Part shown: one piece after another, positions 7,766-16,811 of the stretch
How the letters are laid out: each line of letters starts with the position of its first letter
Numbering within the stretch: the first letter of the stretch is position 1
From: Verrucomicrobium sp. GAS474
GTDB taxonomy: Bacteria; Verrucomicrobiota; Verrucomicrobiia; Methylacidiphilales; GAS474
Length of the DNA stretch: 64,000 nt
Direction: 5' to 3'
Assembly: GCF_900105685.1 (NCBI RefSeq)
Contig: NZ_LT629781.1
Location: 2,976,001-3,040,000 of the forward strand
Made by a program: the position numbers and the translations under genes
The notes under the pieces: generated by a model
What the model saw: only the letters and a program-made list of their open reading frames with translations
The model's database searches: none
What the model was told of the DNA's origin: nothing

Positions 7766-8854
7766 ATGCCAAACACCTTCGGCCACCTTTTTCGAATCAC
7801 AACCTGGGGCGAGTCCCACGGCGGGGGCGTCGGCGTCGTCGTCGACGGCTGCCCTCCCCTCCTCCCGCTCGATGAGGCGGCGATCCAGGTCGACCTCGAC
7901 CGCCGCCGTCCCGGCCAGAGCAAGATCGTCACCCCCCGCAAGGAGGCCGACACCTGCCGCATCCTCTCCGGCGTCTTCGAGGGCAAGACGACCGGCACGC
8001 CGATCTCGATCCTCGTCCCCAACGAGGACCAGCGTCCCGATGCCTACCGGGAAATGGAGACCCTCTACCGCCCCTCCCACGCCGACTACACCTACCAGGC
8101 GAAGTACGGCATCCGGGACTGGCGCGGCGGCGGGCGGACCTCGGCGCGGGAGACGATCGGCCGCGTCGCGGGCGGCGTCGTGGCGAACCAGCTCCTGAAG
8201 CGGGTCGCCCCCGGCATCGGGATCGTCGCCTACGTCTCCCGCATCCACGACCTCGACGCCGGGGTCGATCCCCTCGCCGTCCGGTACGACGACGTCGAGG
8301 GCAATATCGTCCGCTGGCCGACGGCCGAAGGGGCGGAACGGGCCATCTCCAAGATCGAGGAGGCGCGCAAGGACGGCGACTCCCTCGGCGGCATCGTCAC
8401 CTGCGTCGTCCGTGGTCTTCCTCCCGGCCTCGGCGAGCCGGTCTTCGACCGCCTGGAGGCCGAGCTGGCCCGGGCGATGATGAGCCTCCCGGCAACGAAA
8501 GGCTTCGAGATCGGCTCCGGCTTCGGCGCGGCCCTGATGAAGGGCTCCGAGCACAACGACCCCTTCTACACCGAGGCGGGCCGCGTCCGCACGCGGACCA
8601 ACCACAGCGGCGGCATCCAGGGCGGGATCAGCAACGGCGAGGAAATCGTCATGCGGATCGCCTTCAAGCCGACCGCGACGCTCAGCCGCGCCCAGGAAAC
8701 GGTCTCGACGACCGGCGAAGCCGCAACGCTGAAGGCCCGGGGACGGCATGACCCGTGCGTCCTCCCCCGCGCCGTGCCGATCGTCGAGGCGATGACGCGG
8801 CTGGTGCTGGCCGATCACTGGCTGCGCCAGCGGGCGATTACGTTGCCGGAGTAG
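7766..8854 (+). CDS. aroC: Chorismate synthase
   Basis: The 362-residue protein converts EPSP to chorismate using reduced FMN. Family motifs are in order: N-terminal [51 protein letters not shown], the Ser/Arg-rich [17 protein letters not shown], and near the C-terminus [18 protein letters not shown]. The ATG at 7766 is chosen because the conserved N-terminus (MPNTFGH) begins there; upstream sequence in frame is the antisense of aroK. Length matches the family (about 360). The stop lies 21 bases before the convergent GAF kinase gene. Confidence 0.97.
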   Translation: MPNTFGHLFRITTWGESHGGGVGVVVDGCPPLLPLDEAAIQVDLDRRRPGQSKIVTPRKEADTCRILSGVFEGKTTGTPISILVPNEDQRPDAYREMETLYRPSHADYTYQAKYGIRDWRGGGRTSARETIGRVAGGVVANQLLKRVAPGIGIVAYVSRIHDLDAGVDPLAVRYDDVEGNIVRWPTAEGAERAISKIEEARKDGDSLGGIVTCVVRGLPPGLGEPVFDRLEAELARAMMSLPATKGFEIGSGFGAALMKGSEHNDPFYTEAGRVRTRTNHSGGIQGGISNGEEIVMRIAFKPTATLSRAQETVSTTGEAATLKARGRHDPCVLPRAVPIVEAMTRLVLADHWLRQRAITLPE

Positions 8855-8875
8855 GGCCGCCCTAGGGGCGCTCCC

Positions 8876-10579
8876 CTACGCCGTCGGCGAGGGCGGCGGC
8901 GGCGGGGCCGCGTTATTGAAGAAGGAGAAGATCAACTCCTTCAGCTTCCCGATCTTGAACGGCTTCTCGAGGATGTGGCAGCCGGTCTTCTGGTGGAATT
9001 CGTGGATCGTGGCGGAGATGAAGTCGCCGCTCATGAACAGGAACCGTCCCTTGTAGGAAGGGAAATCGACGCAGGCCTGGCTGTAGAAATCGATCCCGTT
9101 GCAACGGGGCATCTTGATGTCGGAGAGGACGACGTCGAAGTCGCCGTCGGCCGCCAGCCGTTCCAGTCCTTCAATCCCGTTCCCCCCGGTCACGACCTCG
9201 ACCTTCTGCATCGTGAGGAACCGCTCGAGGAATTCGAGGATCGCGGGCTCGTCGTCGACGACGAGGACGCGCCCGACCGAGCCGGGCTTCAGATTGCGGG
9301 CCGTTTTCGAGGGAGTCGGCGCGGGGATCGAGGCGGCGCTGCCCGCGCCGATCTCGCCGTCGCCGTCGACATCGCCCTCGGGGATCGCCGGGAGGGCGGC
9401 GGGGAATTCGAGGACGAAGCACGATCCGGCGGCGCTCGACGTGCTGAGATAGAGCTTCCCGCCATGGGCTTCCATGAGGGTCTGGGCGACGGGCAGGCCG
9501 AGGCCGACGCTCCCCGCCTTTTCCTTCGTCGTGAAGAAGGGACGGAAGACCTTCTCGGAGTTCTCCTCGGGAATCCCCTCCCCGTTGTCGGCGACGCGGA
9601 TGAGGAGGAACCGTCCGGCACGCTCCGCGAGGATCGCGATCTTGCCGTCCTTCCGTTCGGGCGGGATCGCCCGCTCGGCGTTGTTGACGAGGTTCATCAA
9701 CACCTGGAGGACCTGGTCGGGATTGGCCTCGACGGCGGCGGGCGGCTGGGCGTCCCGGAAGGTCAGCTCGATATTGTGGACGCGAAGCTGGTATTCCCGG
9801 AGGCTGAAGAGCTCCCGGACGATCGAGGCGACGTTGACCACCTGCTTCGCCGAGACCTCGCGGCGGGCGAAGTGGAGGAGGGAGCGGAGGATGCGGGCGG
9901 CGCGGCGGGTTTCCGACGAGATCGCCCGGAGGGAGGAGGCAGCCGGGGGCTGGTCGGGCGTCATCTCGAGGATCGAGGCCTGGCCGAGGACGGTCGTCAG
10001 CGGGTTGTTGATCTCATGGGCGATGCCCGCGATCACCTTCACGACGGCCTCGAGCTTCTGCCCTTCCATCGCTTCCTCGAGGAGGCGCTTCCGCTCGTCG
10101 TACTCCTCCTCCAGCGAGAAGGCGAAGGCGACTAGGTCGGCGAAAAGGGAGACGGTGGTGAGGTCGGACTCGCTGAAGGCGTTCGGCTCGAAGCCGTCCA
10201 TGTTGATCACGCCCCAGACTTCCCCCCGCACCTTCACGGGGACGGCCATCTCCGACTTCACATAGGAAAAAAGGGAGACGTAGGTCGGGTCCTGCGTCGT
10301 GTCGGCGCAGAAGTAGGGTTTCCCCGTCGCGGCGACGGTCCCGGTGATGCCGTAGCCGATTCCGAGGTGGCAGTTCTTCTTGTCCTCGGTCCAGTCTTCG
10401 CCGTAGGTCGAGGTGATGTCGAGGAAGCCGTTGCGATGGTCGACCTGGATGAAGGAGCCGTGGACCGCCCCGACGAGCTGGCACGCCTGTTCCAGAGTAA
10501 TTTCGATCACCCTCTGGGTCTCCTCCCGGCGTTGCACGGCTGCAAGTACCGCCTGAAGTGCCTTGGCTGCCCGATCCAT
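8876..10579 (-). CDS. GAF-domain hybrid histidine kinase with C-terminal REC
   Basis: The 567-residue soluble protein has a GAF domain at about 15-160, then a kinase core with H-box [18 protein letters not shown] (His188), N box NLVNNAERA (about 296-304), G1 DNGEGIP (331-337), F box FRPFFTTKE and G2 VGLGLPVAQ (358-366). After a Pro/Ala linker a receiver domain follows (VLVVDDEP, phospho-acceptor Asp487, Lys539), ending in a poly-Pro tail. The GAF should bind a small molecule or chromophore; no chromophore-binding Cys can be assigned. No response regulator sits beside it, so its output partner is elsewhere or it acts through its own receiver. The start codon follows a 147-base AT-rich spacer after thrC. 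Confidence 0.92.
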   Translation of the reverse strand: MDRAAKALQAVLAAVQRREETQRVIEITLEQACQLVGAVHGSFIQVDHRNGFLDITSTYGEDWTEDKKNCHLGIGYGITGTVAATGKPYFCADTTQDPTYVSLFSYVKSEMAVPVKVRGEVWGVINMDGFEPNAFSESDLTTVSLFADLVAFAFSLEEEYDERKRLLEEAMEGQKLEAVVKVIAGIAHEINNPLTTVLGQASILEMTPDQPPAASSLRAISSETRRAARILRSLLHFARREVSAKQVVNVASIVRELFSLREYQLRVHNIELTFRDAQPPAAVEANPDQVLQVLMNLVNNAERAIPPERKDGKIAILAERAGRFLLIRVADNGEGIPEENSEKVFRPFFTTKEKAGSVGLGLPVAQTLMEAHGGKLYLSTSSAAGSCFVLEFPAALPAIPEGDVDGDGEIGAGSAASIPAPTPSKTARNLKPGSVGRVLVVDDEPAILEFLERFLTMQKVEVVTGGNGIEGLERLAADGDFDVVLSDIKMPRCNGIDFYSQACVDFPSYKGRFLFMSGDFISATIHEFHQKTGCHILEKPFKIGKLKELIFSFFNNAAPPPPPSPTA

Positions 10580-10695
10580 GTTAGTTGTACTAGAAAGCAG
10601 TATTTAGACCAATTGCAATTCAAAGATAAAGATTTAAGTAATCTTTACTATCTATCGTGCAACAGGCCTAAAAAGAGGGCTAAACAAGGAAACAG

Positions 10696-10726
10696 GGGTT
10701 CCGATTCAGAGAGCGACTCCGAACCC
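10696..10726 (-). terminator. Weak hairpin just after thrC
   Basis: GGGTTC (10696-10701) pairs with GAACCC (10721-10726), one mismatch inward extends the stem, and it directly abuts the thrC stop. On the minus strand no convincing U-tract follows (CTGTTTCC), so intrinsic termination is uncertain. The surrounding 10580-10726 spacer is AT-rich and otherwise shows nothing I can name. Confidence 0.3.
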
Positions 10727-11812
10727 TTAAAGCCCCAACAGCCGGAGAACGGCCTCGGTCGACGACGGGACGACGACCGGACGGGCGATGCCCGAGTTGA
10801 CGGCGGTATCGGGGTCCTTCAAGCCGTGGCCGGTCGTCGTCGCCACGATCCGGCTGCCGGCAGGGATCAGACCGGCCTTGTGGGCCTTGATCAACCCGGC
10901 GATCGGCGCGGCGCTGGCGGGCTCGACGAAGAGGCCCTCCAGGCGGGCGAGCATCCGGTAGGCGTCGAGGATCTCCTCGTCGGTGACGATGTCGATCCGG
11001 CCGTTCGACTGGGCCACGGCCTCCTTCGCCCCGATCCAGCTGGCGGGATTGCCGATGCGGATCGCGGTGGCGACGGTGTTCGGGTTCTCGATGATCCGGT
11101 CCTCGACGATCGGGGCCGATCCGGCGGCCTGCCAGCCGAACATCCGGGGAAGCTTCTTCGAGAGGCCGTCCCGGTGGTATTCCCGGTAGCCCTTCCAATA
11201 GGCGGTGATGTTCCCGGCGTTGCCGACGGGGAGGAAGTGGAAATCGGGGGCCTCGCCGAGGATGTCGCAGACCTCGAAGGCGGCGGTCTTCTGCCCCTCG
11301 ATGCGGACGGGGTTGATCGAGTTGACGACGGCGAACTCCGGGCGCGCGCCGAGTTCCCGGACGATCCGCAGGGCGTCGTCGAAGTTCCCCTCGATGGCCA
11401 CGACGGTGGCCCCGTACATCATCGCCTGGGCCAGCTTCCCGAGGGCGATCTTCCCGTTCGGCAGGATGACGACCGACTTCAGCTTCGCCCGCGAGGCGTA
11501 GGCCGCCGCCGCCGCCGAGGTGTTCCCCGTGCTGGCGCAGATGACGGCCTCGACGCCGCCCCGGTTCGCCGCCTCGGTCATCGCCATCGTCATCCCCCGG
11601 TCCTTGAAGGAGGAGGTCGGATTCATCGCCTCGTACTTGATGTAGAGCTCGATGTCGGCCCCGATCTCGCCGGGGATCCGTTCCGCCTTGATGAGGGGGG
11701 TATTCCCCTCCAGGAGGGTCACGACGCGGGTTTCGGGCGTGACGGGAAGGCGGCTGCGGTAGGCTTCGATGATGCCCGGCCAGCGGGGATGTTTGGCGGA
11801 ATGGCTGCTCAT
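10727..11812 (-). CDS. thrC: Threonine synthase
   Basis: The 361-residue PLP enzyme converts O-phospho-homoserine to threonine. The PLP lysine is Lys70 in [12 protein letters not shown], and [16 protein letters not shown] gives the Asn-containing phosphate-binding loop. [16 protein letters not shown] is the Gly-rich cofactor phosphate cradle, and [11 protein letters not shown] near the end fits the short (class II-like, about 350 residue) threonine synthases. It begins 13 bases after the homoserine dehydrogenase stop, forming a hom-thrC operon. Homoserine kinase is not in the operon, so it must be elsewhere in the genome. Confidence 0.95.
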   Translation of the reverse strand: MSSHSAKHPRWPGIIEAYRSRLPVTPETRVVTLLEGNTPLIKAERIPGEIGADIELYIKYEAMNPTSSFKDRGMTMAMTEAANRGGVEAVICASTGNTSAAAAAYASRAKLKSVVILPNGKIALGKLAQAMMYGATVVAIEGNFDDALRIVRELGARPEFAVVNSINPVRIEGQKTAAFEVCDILGEAPDFHFLPVGNAGNITAYWKGYREYHRDGLSKKLPRMFGWQAAGSAPIVEDRIIENPNTVATAIRIGNPASWIGAKEAVAQSNGRIDIVTDEEILDAYRMLARLEGLFVEPASAAPIAGLIKAHKAGLIPAGSRIVATTTGHGLKDPDTAVNSGIARPVVVPSSTEAVLRLLGL

Positions 11813-11825
11813 GACAAAAAGGGGA

Positions 11826-13148
11826 TTAGGTGAAATCTTCGACGCGGAAACTGACCGCGGGAGCCTGGACGATGTCGAGGCCCTCCAGCTCGGCGCGGGC
11901 CGCCTCGAAGTTCCCGACGTTCGCGTCGTGGATCATCAGGATGAGGGGGACATGGCCGCTGGCGCCCTGGTCGGAGGACGACTCGGGCTGGATGACGGAG
12001 GAGATGCCGATGTTCCGCTTCCCGAGGACGGTGGCGATCCGGGCGAGGACGCCGGGGCTGTCCTTCACGGCCAGGCGGAGGTAATAGCGGGCGGTGATTT
12101 CCTCCGCCGTGGCGATGCCGGGAGGGGTCGCTTCGTTCCAGAGGCCGCACGAGCCGAAGGCGAGGTTGTCCGCCGCGTTCCCGCCCTCGCGGGCCAGGGC
12201 AGCGAGGTCGCTGAGGACGGCGCTGGCCGTCGGGTCGCCGCCCGCGCCGCGTCCGTAGTAGAGGGTGTCGCCGACCACGTCGCCGCGGACGAGGACCGCG
12301 TTGAAGACCCCCTTCACCGAGGCGAGGACGTGGGAGGAAGGGACCATCGTCGGCTGGACCGAGATCTCGATCCGGCCCGAGGGGACGGTCTTCACGATGG
12401 CGAGGAGTTTGATCCCGTAGCCGAGGGTCCGGGCGAAGGCGATGTCCTGCCGGTCGAGGCCCGCGATGCCCCGCACCGTGAGGGAGGCCATCTTCGGCCA
12501 GAAGCCGTAGGCGATCGCGGCGAGGACGAGGGTCTTGTGGGCCGCGTCCCAGCCTTCGACGTCGAGGCTCTCGTCGGCCTCGGCGTAGCCGAGCTTCTTC
12601 GCCTCGGCGAGGATCTCCGCGTACTCCTTCCCCTCCGCTTCCATCCGGGTGAGGATGTAATTGCAGGTGCCGTTCACAATGCCGTGGAGCGAAAGGATGC
12701 GGTTCGCGGCGAGCCCTTCCCGGAGGGCCTGGAGAAGGGGGATCCCGCCGGCGACGCTCGCCTCGTAGAGGAGGCAACGTTTCTTTTCCTGCGCGAGGCG
12801 GAAAAGCTCCCCGCCCCGCGCGGCGAGGAGGGCCTTGTTCGCCGTGACGACGTGCTTCCCCGCCTCCAACGCGCCCTTCACGAGGCGGAAGGCATCGTCG
12901 GTCCCGCCGATCAGCTCGACGATCACGTCGATCTCGGGGGCGGCGATCAGGTCTTCCCAGCGCGAGGTGACGAGGGAGGCGGGAATGCCGACGCTTTCGG
13001 CCTTCGCCGCGTTGCGCGAGGAAACGCGGACAATCTCCAGCGGCCGCCCACAGCGGCTCGCCAGGAGATCGGCCTGCCCGCGCAGATGGCGCCAGACCCC
13101 CTGCCCGACTGTTCCGACCCCGGCCAAACCGATCTTGAGAGACTTCAT
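11826..13148 (-). CDS. hom: Homoserine dehydrogenase with C-terminal ACT domain
   Basis: The 440-residue protein reduces aspartate semialdehyde to homoserine. The Rossmann motif is [12 protein letters not shown] (8-19), VTANKALLA is a conserved catalytic-domain segment, and [14 protein letters not shown] plus [17 protein letters not shown] are family signatures. Residues about 360-440 form an ACT domain ([20 protein letters not shown]), the usual site for threonine feedback inhibition. The ATG at 13148 begins the Rossmann strand directly ([10 protein letters not shown]); a 16-codon extension upstream has no homology pattern and is rejected. It is first in the hom-thrC operon. Confidence 0.96.
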   Translation of the reverse strand: MKSLKIGLAGVGTVGQGVWRHLRGQADLLASRCGRPLEIVRVSSRNAAKAESVGIPASLVTSRWEDLIAAPEIDVIVELIGGTDDAFRLVKGALEAGKHVVTANKALLAARGGELFRLAQEKKRCLLYEASVAGGIPLLQALREGLAANRILSLHGIVNGTCNYILTRMEAEGKEYAEILAEAKKLGYAEADESLDVEGWDAAHKTLVLAAIAYGFWPKMASLTVRGIAGLDRQDIAFARTLGYGIKLLAIVKTVPSGRIEISVQPTMVPSSHVLASVKGVFNAVLVRGDVVGDTLYYGRGAGGDPTASAVLSDLAALAREGGNAADNLAFGSCGLWNEATPPGIATAEEITARYYLRLAVKDSPGVLARIATVLGKRNIGISSVIQPESSSDQGASGHVPLILMIHDANVGNFEAARAELEGLDIVQAPAVSFRVEDFT

Positions 13149-13229
13149 GATTAAAAACTGAGGGGTTAGTGAACCGCGAAACGACCTCGGTTTCAACGAG
13201 ATTCCTTCCCCAAGCCTCCATAAAGGCCC

Positions 13230-13253
13230 AAAAAAACGGCCCTCACGGGCGGC
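13230..13253 (-). terminator. Probable intrinsic terminator of the PNPOx-like gene
   Basis: On the minus strand, a GC-rich hairpin (GCCC-GTGA-GGGC core with an imperfect lower stem) is followed by seven T residues (A7 at 13230-13236 on plus). It lies about 50 bases beyond the stop of the flavoprotein gene and before hom. Confidence 0.5.
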
Positions 13254-13302
13254 ACTGCCTCAAAACCGAAATGACGGAAGCGGAGGCCGGGTTTTCCTCC
13301 CT

Positions 13303-13911
13303 TCAACTCGGATTTGCCCGAGCTTTTTCCAATTCGCGCTCCAGTTCGGCAATCCGCCGTTGAAGCGGAAGAAGAGCCTCTTTTACCTCCTCCGCCGTGA
13401 AGCGGGGGGTGATATGCTGGGGGCAATTCCAATCGAAGGCGACAACCTCGATGATGAAGAGGCGTTCCACCGTCCCCGCCGTCTCCCCTTCGGCCAGCCG
13501 CGAGGCGAGCTCGGGAAACGCCTCGATCTTCTCCACCTTGGCATGGCCCAGGATCTTCAAGCGAGTCCGGCGCGGGTAATCGATGAGAAAGAGTGCCACC
13601 CTGTCCCCGGTCGCCAGATTGCCCGTCGAAACCATCTGTCGATTGCCCCGGAAGTCGGCGAAGACCAGGAGATTCGGCCCCACGACCTGGAGGAAGCCGA
13701 CCTTCCCGCCCCGGTGCTGGATGTAGGGCCACCCCGTTTCGCCCACCGTCGCCATGTAGAAACTGTCCCGCGATTCGATGAAGCTTTTTTCGTCGTCGGT
13801 CAGCTCGTCCCGTTCGAGGGCTCCGAGGGCGTTTTGTTCCACCCCGTAATACTCCCGTTGCTTCCGGTGAACGGAGTCGGTGAAGACCAATTCTTTGAAT
13901 TTGGCGGCCAT
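13303..13911 (-). CDS. Pyridoxamine 5'-phosphate oxidase-like FMN-binding protein
   Basis: The 202-residue protein has the split-barrel flavin-binding pattern: FYMATVGETGWPYIQHRGG (about 52-70), LLVFADFRGNRQMVSTGNLA, then RVALFLIDYPRRTRLKILGHA. This group (PNPOx-like, sometimes fused to ferredoxin modules) reduces or oxidises unknown substrates and is not the vitamin B6 enzyme itself. The C-terminus ends in a short coiled coil (LLPLQRRIAELERELEKA). The ATG at 13911 is preferred because AAAGGAG precedes it at 11 bases, one of the few good Shine-Dalgarno sequences here; an in-frame start 66 bases earlier has none. Substrate unknown. Confidence 0.85.
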   Translation of the reverse strand: MAAKFKELVFTDSVHRKQREYYGVEQNALGALERDELTDDEKSFIESRDSFYMATVGETGWPYIQHRGGKVGFLQVVGPNLLVFADFRGNRQMVSTGNLATGDRVALFLIDYPRRTRLKILGHAKVEKIEAFPELASRLAEGETAGTVERLFIIEVVAFDWNCPQHITPRFTAEEVKEALLPLQRRIAELERELEKARANPS

Positions 13912-14029
13912 GGAATATTCTACTCCTTTCGCCCGAAATGCGAAAGGGGGGGCATCGCCAGGGAAAGAGAGAAACACTCGGCCTCTTGAAAACGGGGCGC
14001 CGAAGAAAGCCGAGGAAAGCCGAAAAAAG

Positions 14030-14101
14030 TGACCCCAACGGGTTTCGAACCCGTGCCGCCACCGTGAAAGGGTGGAGTGCTAACCGTTACACTATGGGGT
14101 C
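14030..14101 (-). tRNA. tRNA-Glu (anticodon TTC)
   Basis: On the minus strand a 72-base cloverleaf begins with GACCCCA and closes with TGGGGTC plus discriminator A. The anticodon arm is CCACC-CTTTCAC-GGTGG, giving TTC. The T arm is ACGGG-TTCGAAA-CCCGT. CCA is not encoded. The flavoprotein gene lies downstream and glgA upstream. Confidence 0.97.
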
Positions 14102-14130
14102 ATAGCCCTCCTTCGGGAGGAGGGAGGGAA

Positions 14131-14158
14131 ATTATGCTGATTTCGAGTTTCTGTGCAA
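14131..14158 (-). promoter_or_regulatory. Sigma-70-like promoter for tRNA-Glu
   Basis: Reading minus, TTGCAC (14158-14153) and CATAAT (14136-14131) are separated by 16 bases and lie 30 bases before the tRNA 5' end. The intervening leader contains a CCTCC-CGAA-GGAGG hairpin (about 14105-14119), which could guide 5' processing. Confidence 0.5.
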
Positions 14159-14176
14159 TAGGGAAAATGGGGAAAT

Positions 14177-14192
14177 GCGCGTAAAAAACGCG
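14177..14192 (-). terminator. Hairpin after glgA
   Basis: GCGCGT-AAAA-ACGCGC forms a six-base-pair stem just beyond the glgA stop. The following minus-strand sequence is only mildly T-rich (ATTTCCCCATTTT), so it is a weak intrinsic terminator at best. Confidence 0.4.
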
Positions 14193-14211
14193 CCCCGATT
14201 CCGTCCCATCC

Positions 14212-15651
14212 CTAACTCGCCAAAGCGCGGCGGTAGACCGTCTCGTAGCCCTTCGCGCTCTGCGTCCAGCTGAAGTCTTCCTTCATGCCGAGCTTGCGGA
14301 CGCGGTTCAGCTCGACCTTGTTCCGGTAGAGCGCCATGGCCCGTTGGCAGGCATCCCAGAAGGGCTGGCCGCTGCACGGGGAGAAGCGGAAGCCGGTGCC
14401 GTCCTTCGTCGCCGCGCTGAGGTCGGGCCGGTAATCCTTCACCGAGTCGGCGAGGCCGCCCGTCTCGTGGACGATCGGGAGGGTGCCGTAGCGGAGGCTG
14501 TACATCTGGGTGAGGCCGCACGGCTCGTAAAGCGAGGGCATGAGGAAGAAGTCGGCCCCGGCGGTGACGCGGTGGGAGAGCTCCTCGTTGAAGCCGATCC
14601 AGACGCCGACTTTCCCCGGATAGCGGGCGGCGAGGCTGGAGAAATAGCTTTCGGCCGCCGGATCGCCGGAGCCGAGGAGGACGAGGCGGATGTCCTGCCA
14701 GAGGAGTCCCTCGATGATCTCCTGGATGAGGTGGATCCCTTTCTGGTGGGCCAGCCGGGTGATGGCGGCGAAGATCGGGGCGCCGTCGTCCTTCAGGTGG
14801 AAGCTTTCCAGGAGGGCCTTGCGGCAGGCCCCCTTGCCGCCGAGCGCGGCGGGGCCGTAGTTCGCGGGGAGGAGCGGATCGGTCTTCGGATTCCACGTGG
14901 CGTAGTCGACGCCGTTGAGGATGCCGGTGAGCTTGTGCTTCTGCTCCTGGAGGACGCGGTCGAGCCAGCACCCGTAGATCTCGGTCTGGATCTCGAGCGC
15001 GTAGCGGGGACTGACGGTGGTGACCTGGTCGGCGAGGACGATGCCCGCCTTCATGCAATTCACATAGCCGTAGAACTCGACCCCCTCGGCGGTGAAGAAG
15101 GAATCGGGAAGATTCGTGAGCGGGAAGTCGATCCCCCAGAAGCTCCCCTGGTAGGCGAGGTTGTGGATGGTGAAGACGGTCTTGAAGGGGAGCCCCCGCG
15201 CCTTCACGACGGCGGGGACGAGGCCGGTCTGCCAGTCGTGGACGTGGATGATCTCGGGCGCGGGATCGAGGTAGCGGGCCATCTCGACGACGGCCTTGCT
15301 GAAGAAGAAGAAGCGGGCGGCGTTGTCGACGTAGTCGGCGTTGTTCTCCCCGTAATATTGGGCGCGGTTGAAGTATTCCTCCTGCTCGATGAGGAAGAGG
15401 CGGACGCCGCCCGGGGCCTCGGCCTCCCAGACGCGACCTTCCTTCACCGTGGTCCCCATCGGGATCTGGAGAAAGAGATCGGTGGCGCGGATGCCGGGGA
15501 TTCTCTCCCGCAGGCCCCGGTAGAGGGGGAGGACCGCGGAGACCGAATGCCCCTCCCCCTTCAGGACCGGGGGCAACGCGCCGAGGACGTCGCCGAGGCC
15601 GCCGCTTTTCGCAAAGGGGGAGAGCTCGCTGGCGGCAAAAAGGATGTTCAT
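14212..15651 (-). CDS. glgA: Glycogen synthase (ADP-glucose, GT5)
   Basis: The 479-residue protein extends alpha-1,4-glucan from ADP-glucose. The N-terminal KSGGLGDVLGALP (15-27) is the sugar-nucleotide binding motif, with VHDWQTGLVP, TIHNLAYQG and TVSPRYALEIQT in the GT-B N-domain. The C-domain holds the donor site LMPSLYEPCGLTQMYSLRYG with the conserved Glu, followed by ETGGLADSVKD. Length matches bacterial GlgA (about 475-480). It is divergent from phoH with a 133-base spacer and has no other glycogen gene beside it. Confidence 0.97.
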   Translation of the reverse strand: MNILFAASELSPFAKSGGLGDVLGALPPVLKGEGHSVSAVLPLYRGLRERIPGIRATDLFLQIPMGTTVKEGRVWEAEAPGGVRLFLIEQEEYFNRAQYYGENNADYVDNAARFFFFSKAVVEMARYLDPAPEIIHVHDWQTGLVPAVVKARGLPFKTVFTIHNLAYQGSFWGIDFPLTNLPDSFFTAEGVEFYGYVNCMKAGIVLADQVTTVSPRYALEIQTEIYGCWLDRVLQEQKHKLTGILNGVDYATWNPKTDPLLPANYGPAALGGKGACRKALLESFHLKDDGAPIFAAITRLAHQKGIHLIQEIIEGLLWQDIRLVLLGSGDPAAESYFSSLAARYPGKVGVWIGFNEELSHRVTAGADFFLMPSLYEPCGLTQMYSLRYGTLPIVHETGGLADSVKDYRPDLSAATKDGTGFRFSPCSGQPFWDACQRAMALYRNKVELNRVRKLGMKEDFSWTQSAKGYETVYRRALAS

Positions 15652-15784
15652 GAAAAAAGCGACCGGGGCCCCCGGCGGGAGACCGGCTCATTTAGCAATT
15701 TAACAAATCAACAAGTCTCCTGAAGCTGATAGGTTTTCCTTTTCCCTGTTGCGAGATTTTTTTACTCATTTAACCTCTTTTGCA

Positions 15785-16786
15785 ATGGCCACCCCTCGCG
15801 GCAGCAATGCCCCCGTTTCGGAAACCCTTGAGTTTGACAATGCCCGCGCCGTCCTTTCCCTGATCGGGGGAAGCGAAAGCCACCTCGACCTCCTCGCCGA
15901 ACGCTACCACCTGAAGGCGACGACCCGCGACGGCTGGATCCGCCTGGAGGGGCCGAAGGAAGGGGTCGCCCGGGCGAAGAAGGTCCTCGCCCAATTGCAG
16001 AAGGCCCAGGAAGGAGGCCTCGTGATCCGCAAGAAGGAGTTCCTCTTCGCCCTCGAGGCGACCGAGGAGAAACGTTCCGTCGCCCTCGCCGATCTCCACG
16101 CAGCCCGCGTCGAGGTCTCCCCGAAGAAGCCCGCCGTCATCCCGAAGACCCCTTCCCAGAAGGCCTACCTCGACGCCATCCGGACGAAGGACCTCGTCTT
16201 CGGCATCGGTCCCGCCGGGACCGGGAAGACCTACCTCGCCATCGCCTGCGCCGTCGCCGCCCTCCGTCGCGAGGAGGTGAAGCGGATCGTCCTCACCCGC
16301 CCCGCCGTCGAGGCCGGGGAAGCCCTCGGCTTCCTCCCGGGCGACCTCAACGAGAAGATCCTCCCCTTCCTCCGTCCCCTCTACGACGCGCTGAACGAGA
16401 TGCTGGAGCCGGTCGAGATCCAGCGTTACACGGAGAAGGGAAGCATCGAGATCGCCCCCCTCGCCTACATGCGCGGGCGGACGCTGAGCCAGAGCTTCAT
16501 CATCCTCGACGAATCCCAGAACACGAGCACCGAGCAGATGTTCATGTTCCTCACCCGCCTCGGGCCTGGCTCGAAGTGCATCGTCACCGGCGATCCGACC
16601 CAGATCGATCTTCCGAAGACCCGCAAGTCGGGCCTCATCGAGGCGCGGCAGGCGCTGCGGAACACCCCCGGCGTCGACTTCTGCGAGTTCGACGAGAGCG
16701 ACGTCGTGCGGCACGACCTCGTCCAGCGGATCATCACCGCCTACCGCCACCACCGCGGGCACCAGATGACGAGCATGGGCCTGTAA
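15785..16786 (+). CDS. PhoH-family ATPase
   Basis: The 333-residue protein has an N-terminal KH-like region (residues 14-75), then the PhoH P-loop domain: Walker A GPAGTGKT (142-149), RPAVEAGEALGFLPGDL, Walker B FIILDESQNTS (about 238-248), and TGDPTQIDLP. PhoH proteins bind ATP and RNA and typically sit next to ybeY, as here, pointing to rRNA or RNA quality control. The ATG at 15785 is chosen; a TTG 36 bases upstream is possible, and neither has a Shine-Dalgarno. The 7TM-HD gene follows 25 bases later, so an operon through recO is likely. Confidence 0.94.
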   Translation: MATPRGSNAPVSETLEFDNARAVLSLIGGSESHLDLLAERYHLKATTRDGWIRLEGPKEGVARAKKVLAQLQKAQEGGLVIRKKEFLFALEATEEKRSVALADLHAARVEVSPKKPAVIPKTPSQKAYLDAIRTKDLVFGIGPAGTGKTYLAIACAVAALRREEVKRIVLTRPAVEAGEALGFLPGDLNEKILPFLRPLYDALNEMLEPVEIQRYTEKGSIEIAPLAYMRGRTLSQSFIILDESQNTSTEQMFMFLTRLGPGSKCIVTGDPTQIDLPKTRKSGLIEARQALRNTPGVDFCEFDESDVVRHDLVQRIITAYRHHRGHQMTSMGL

Positions 16787-16811
16787 GGCCGTCAGACAAC
16801 GGACGAAACAT

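Noticed and set aside
13149-13196. Sixteen-codon extension of homoserine dehydrogenase
   Set aside because: No homology pattern; the Rossmann fold begins at the ATG 13148.
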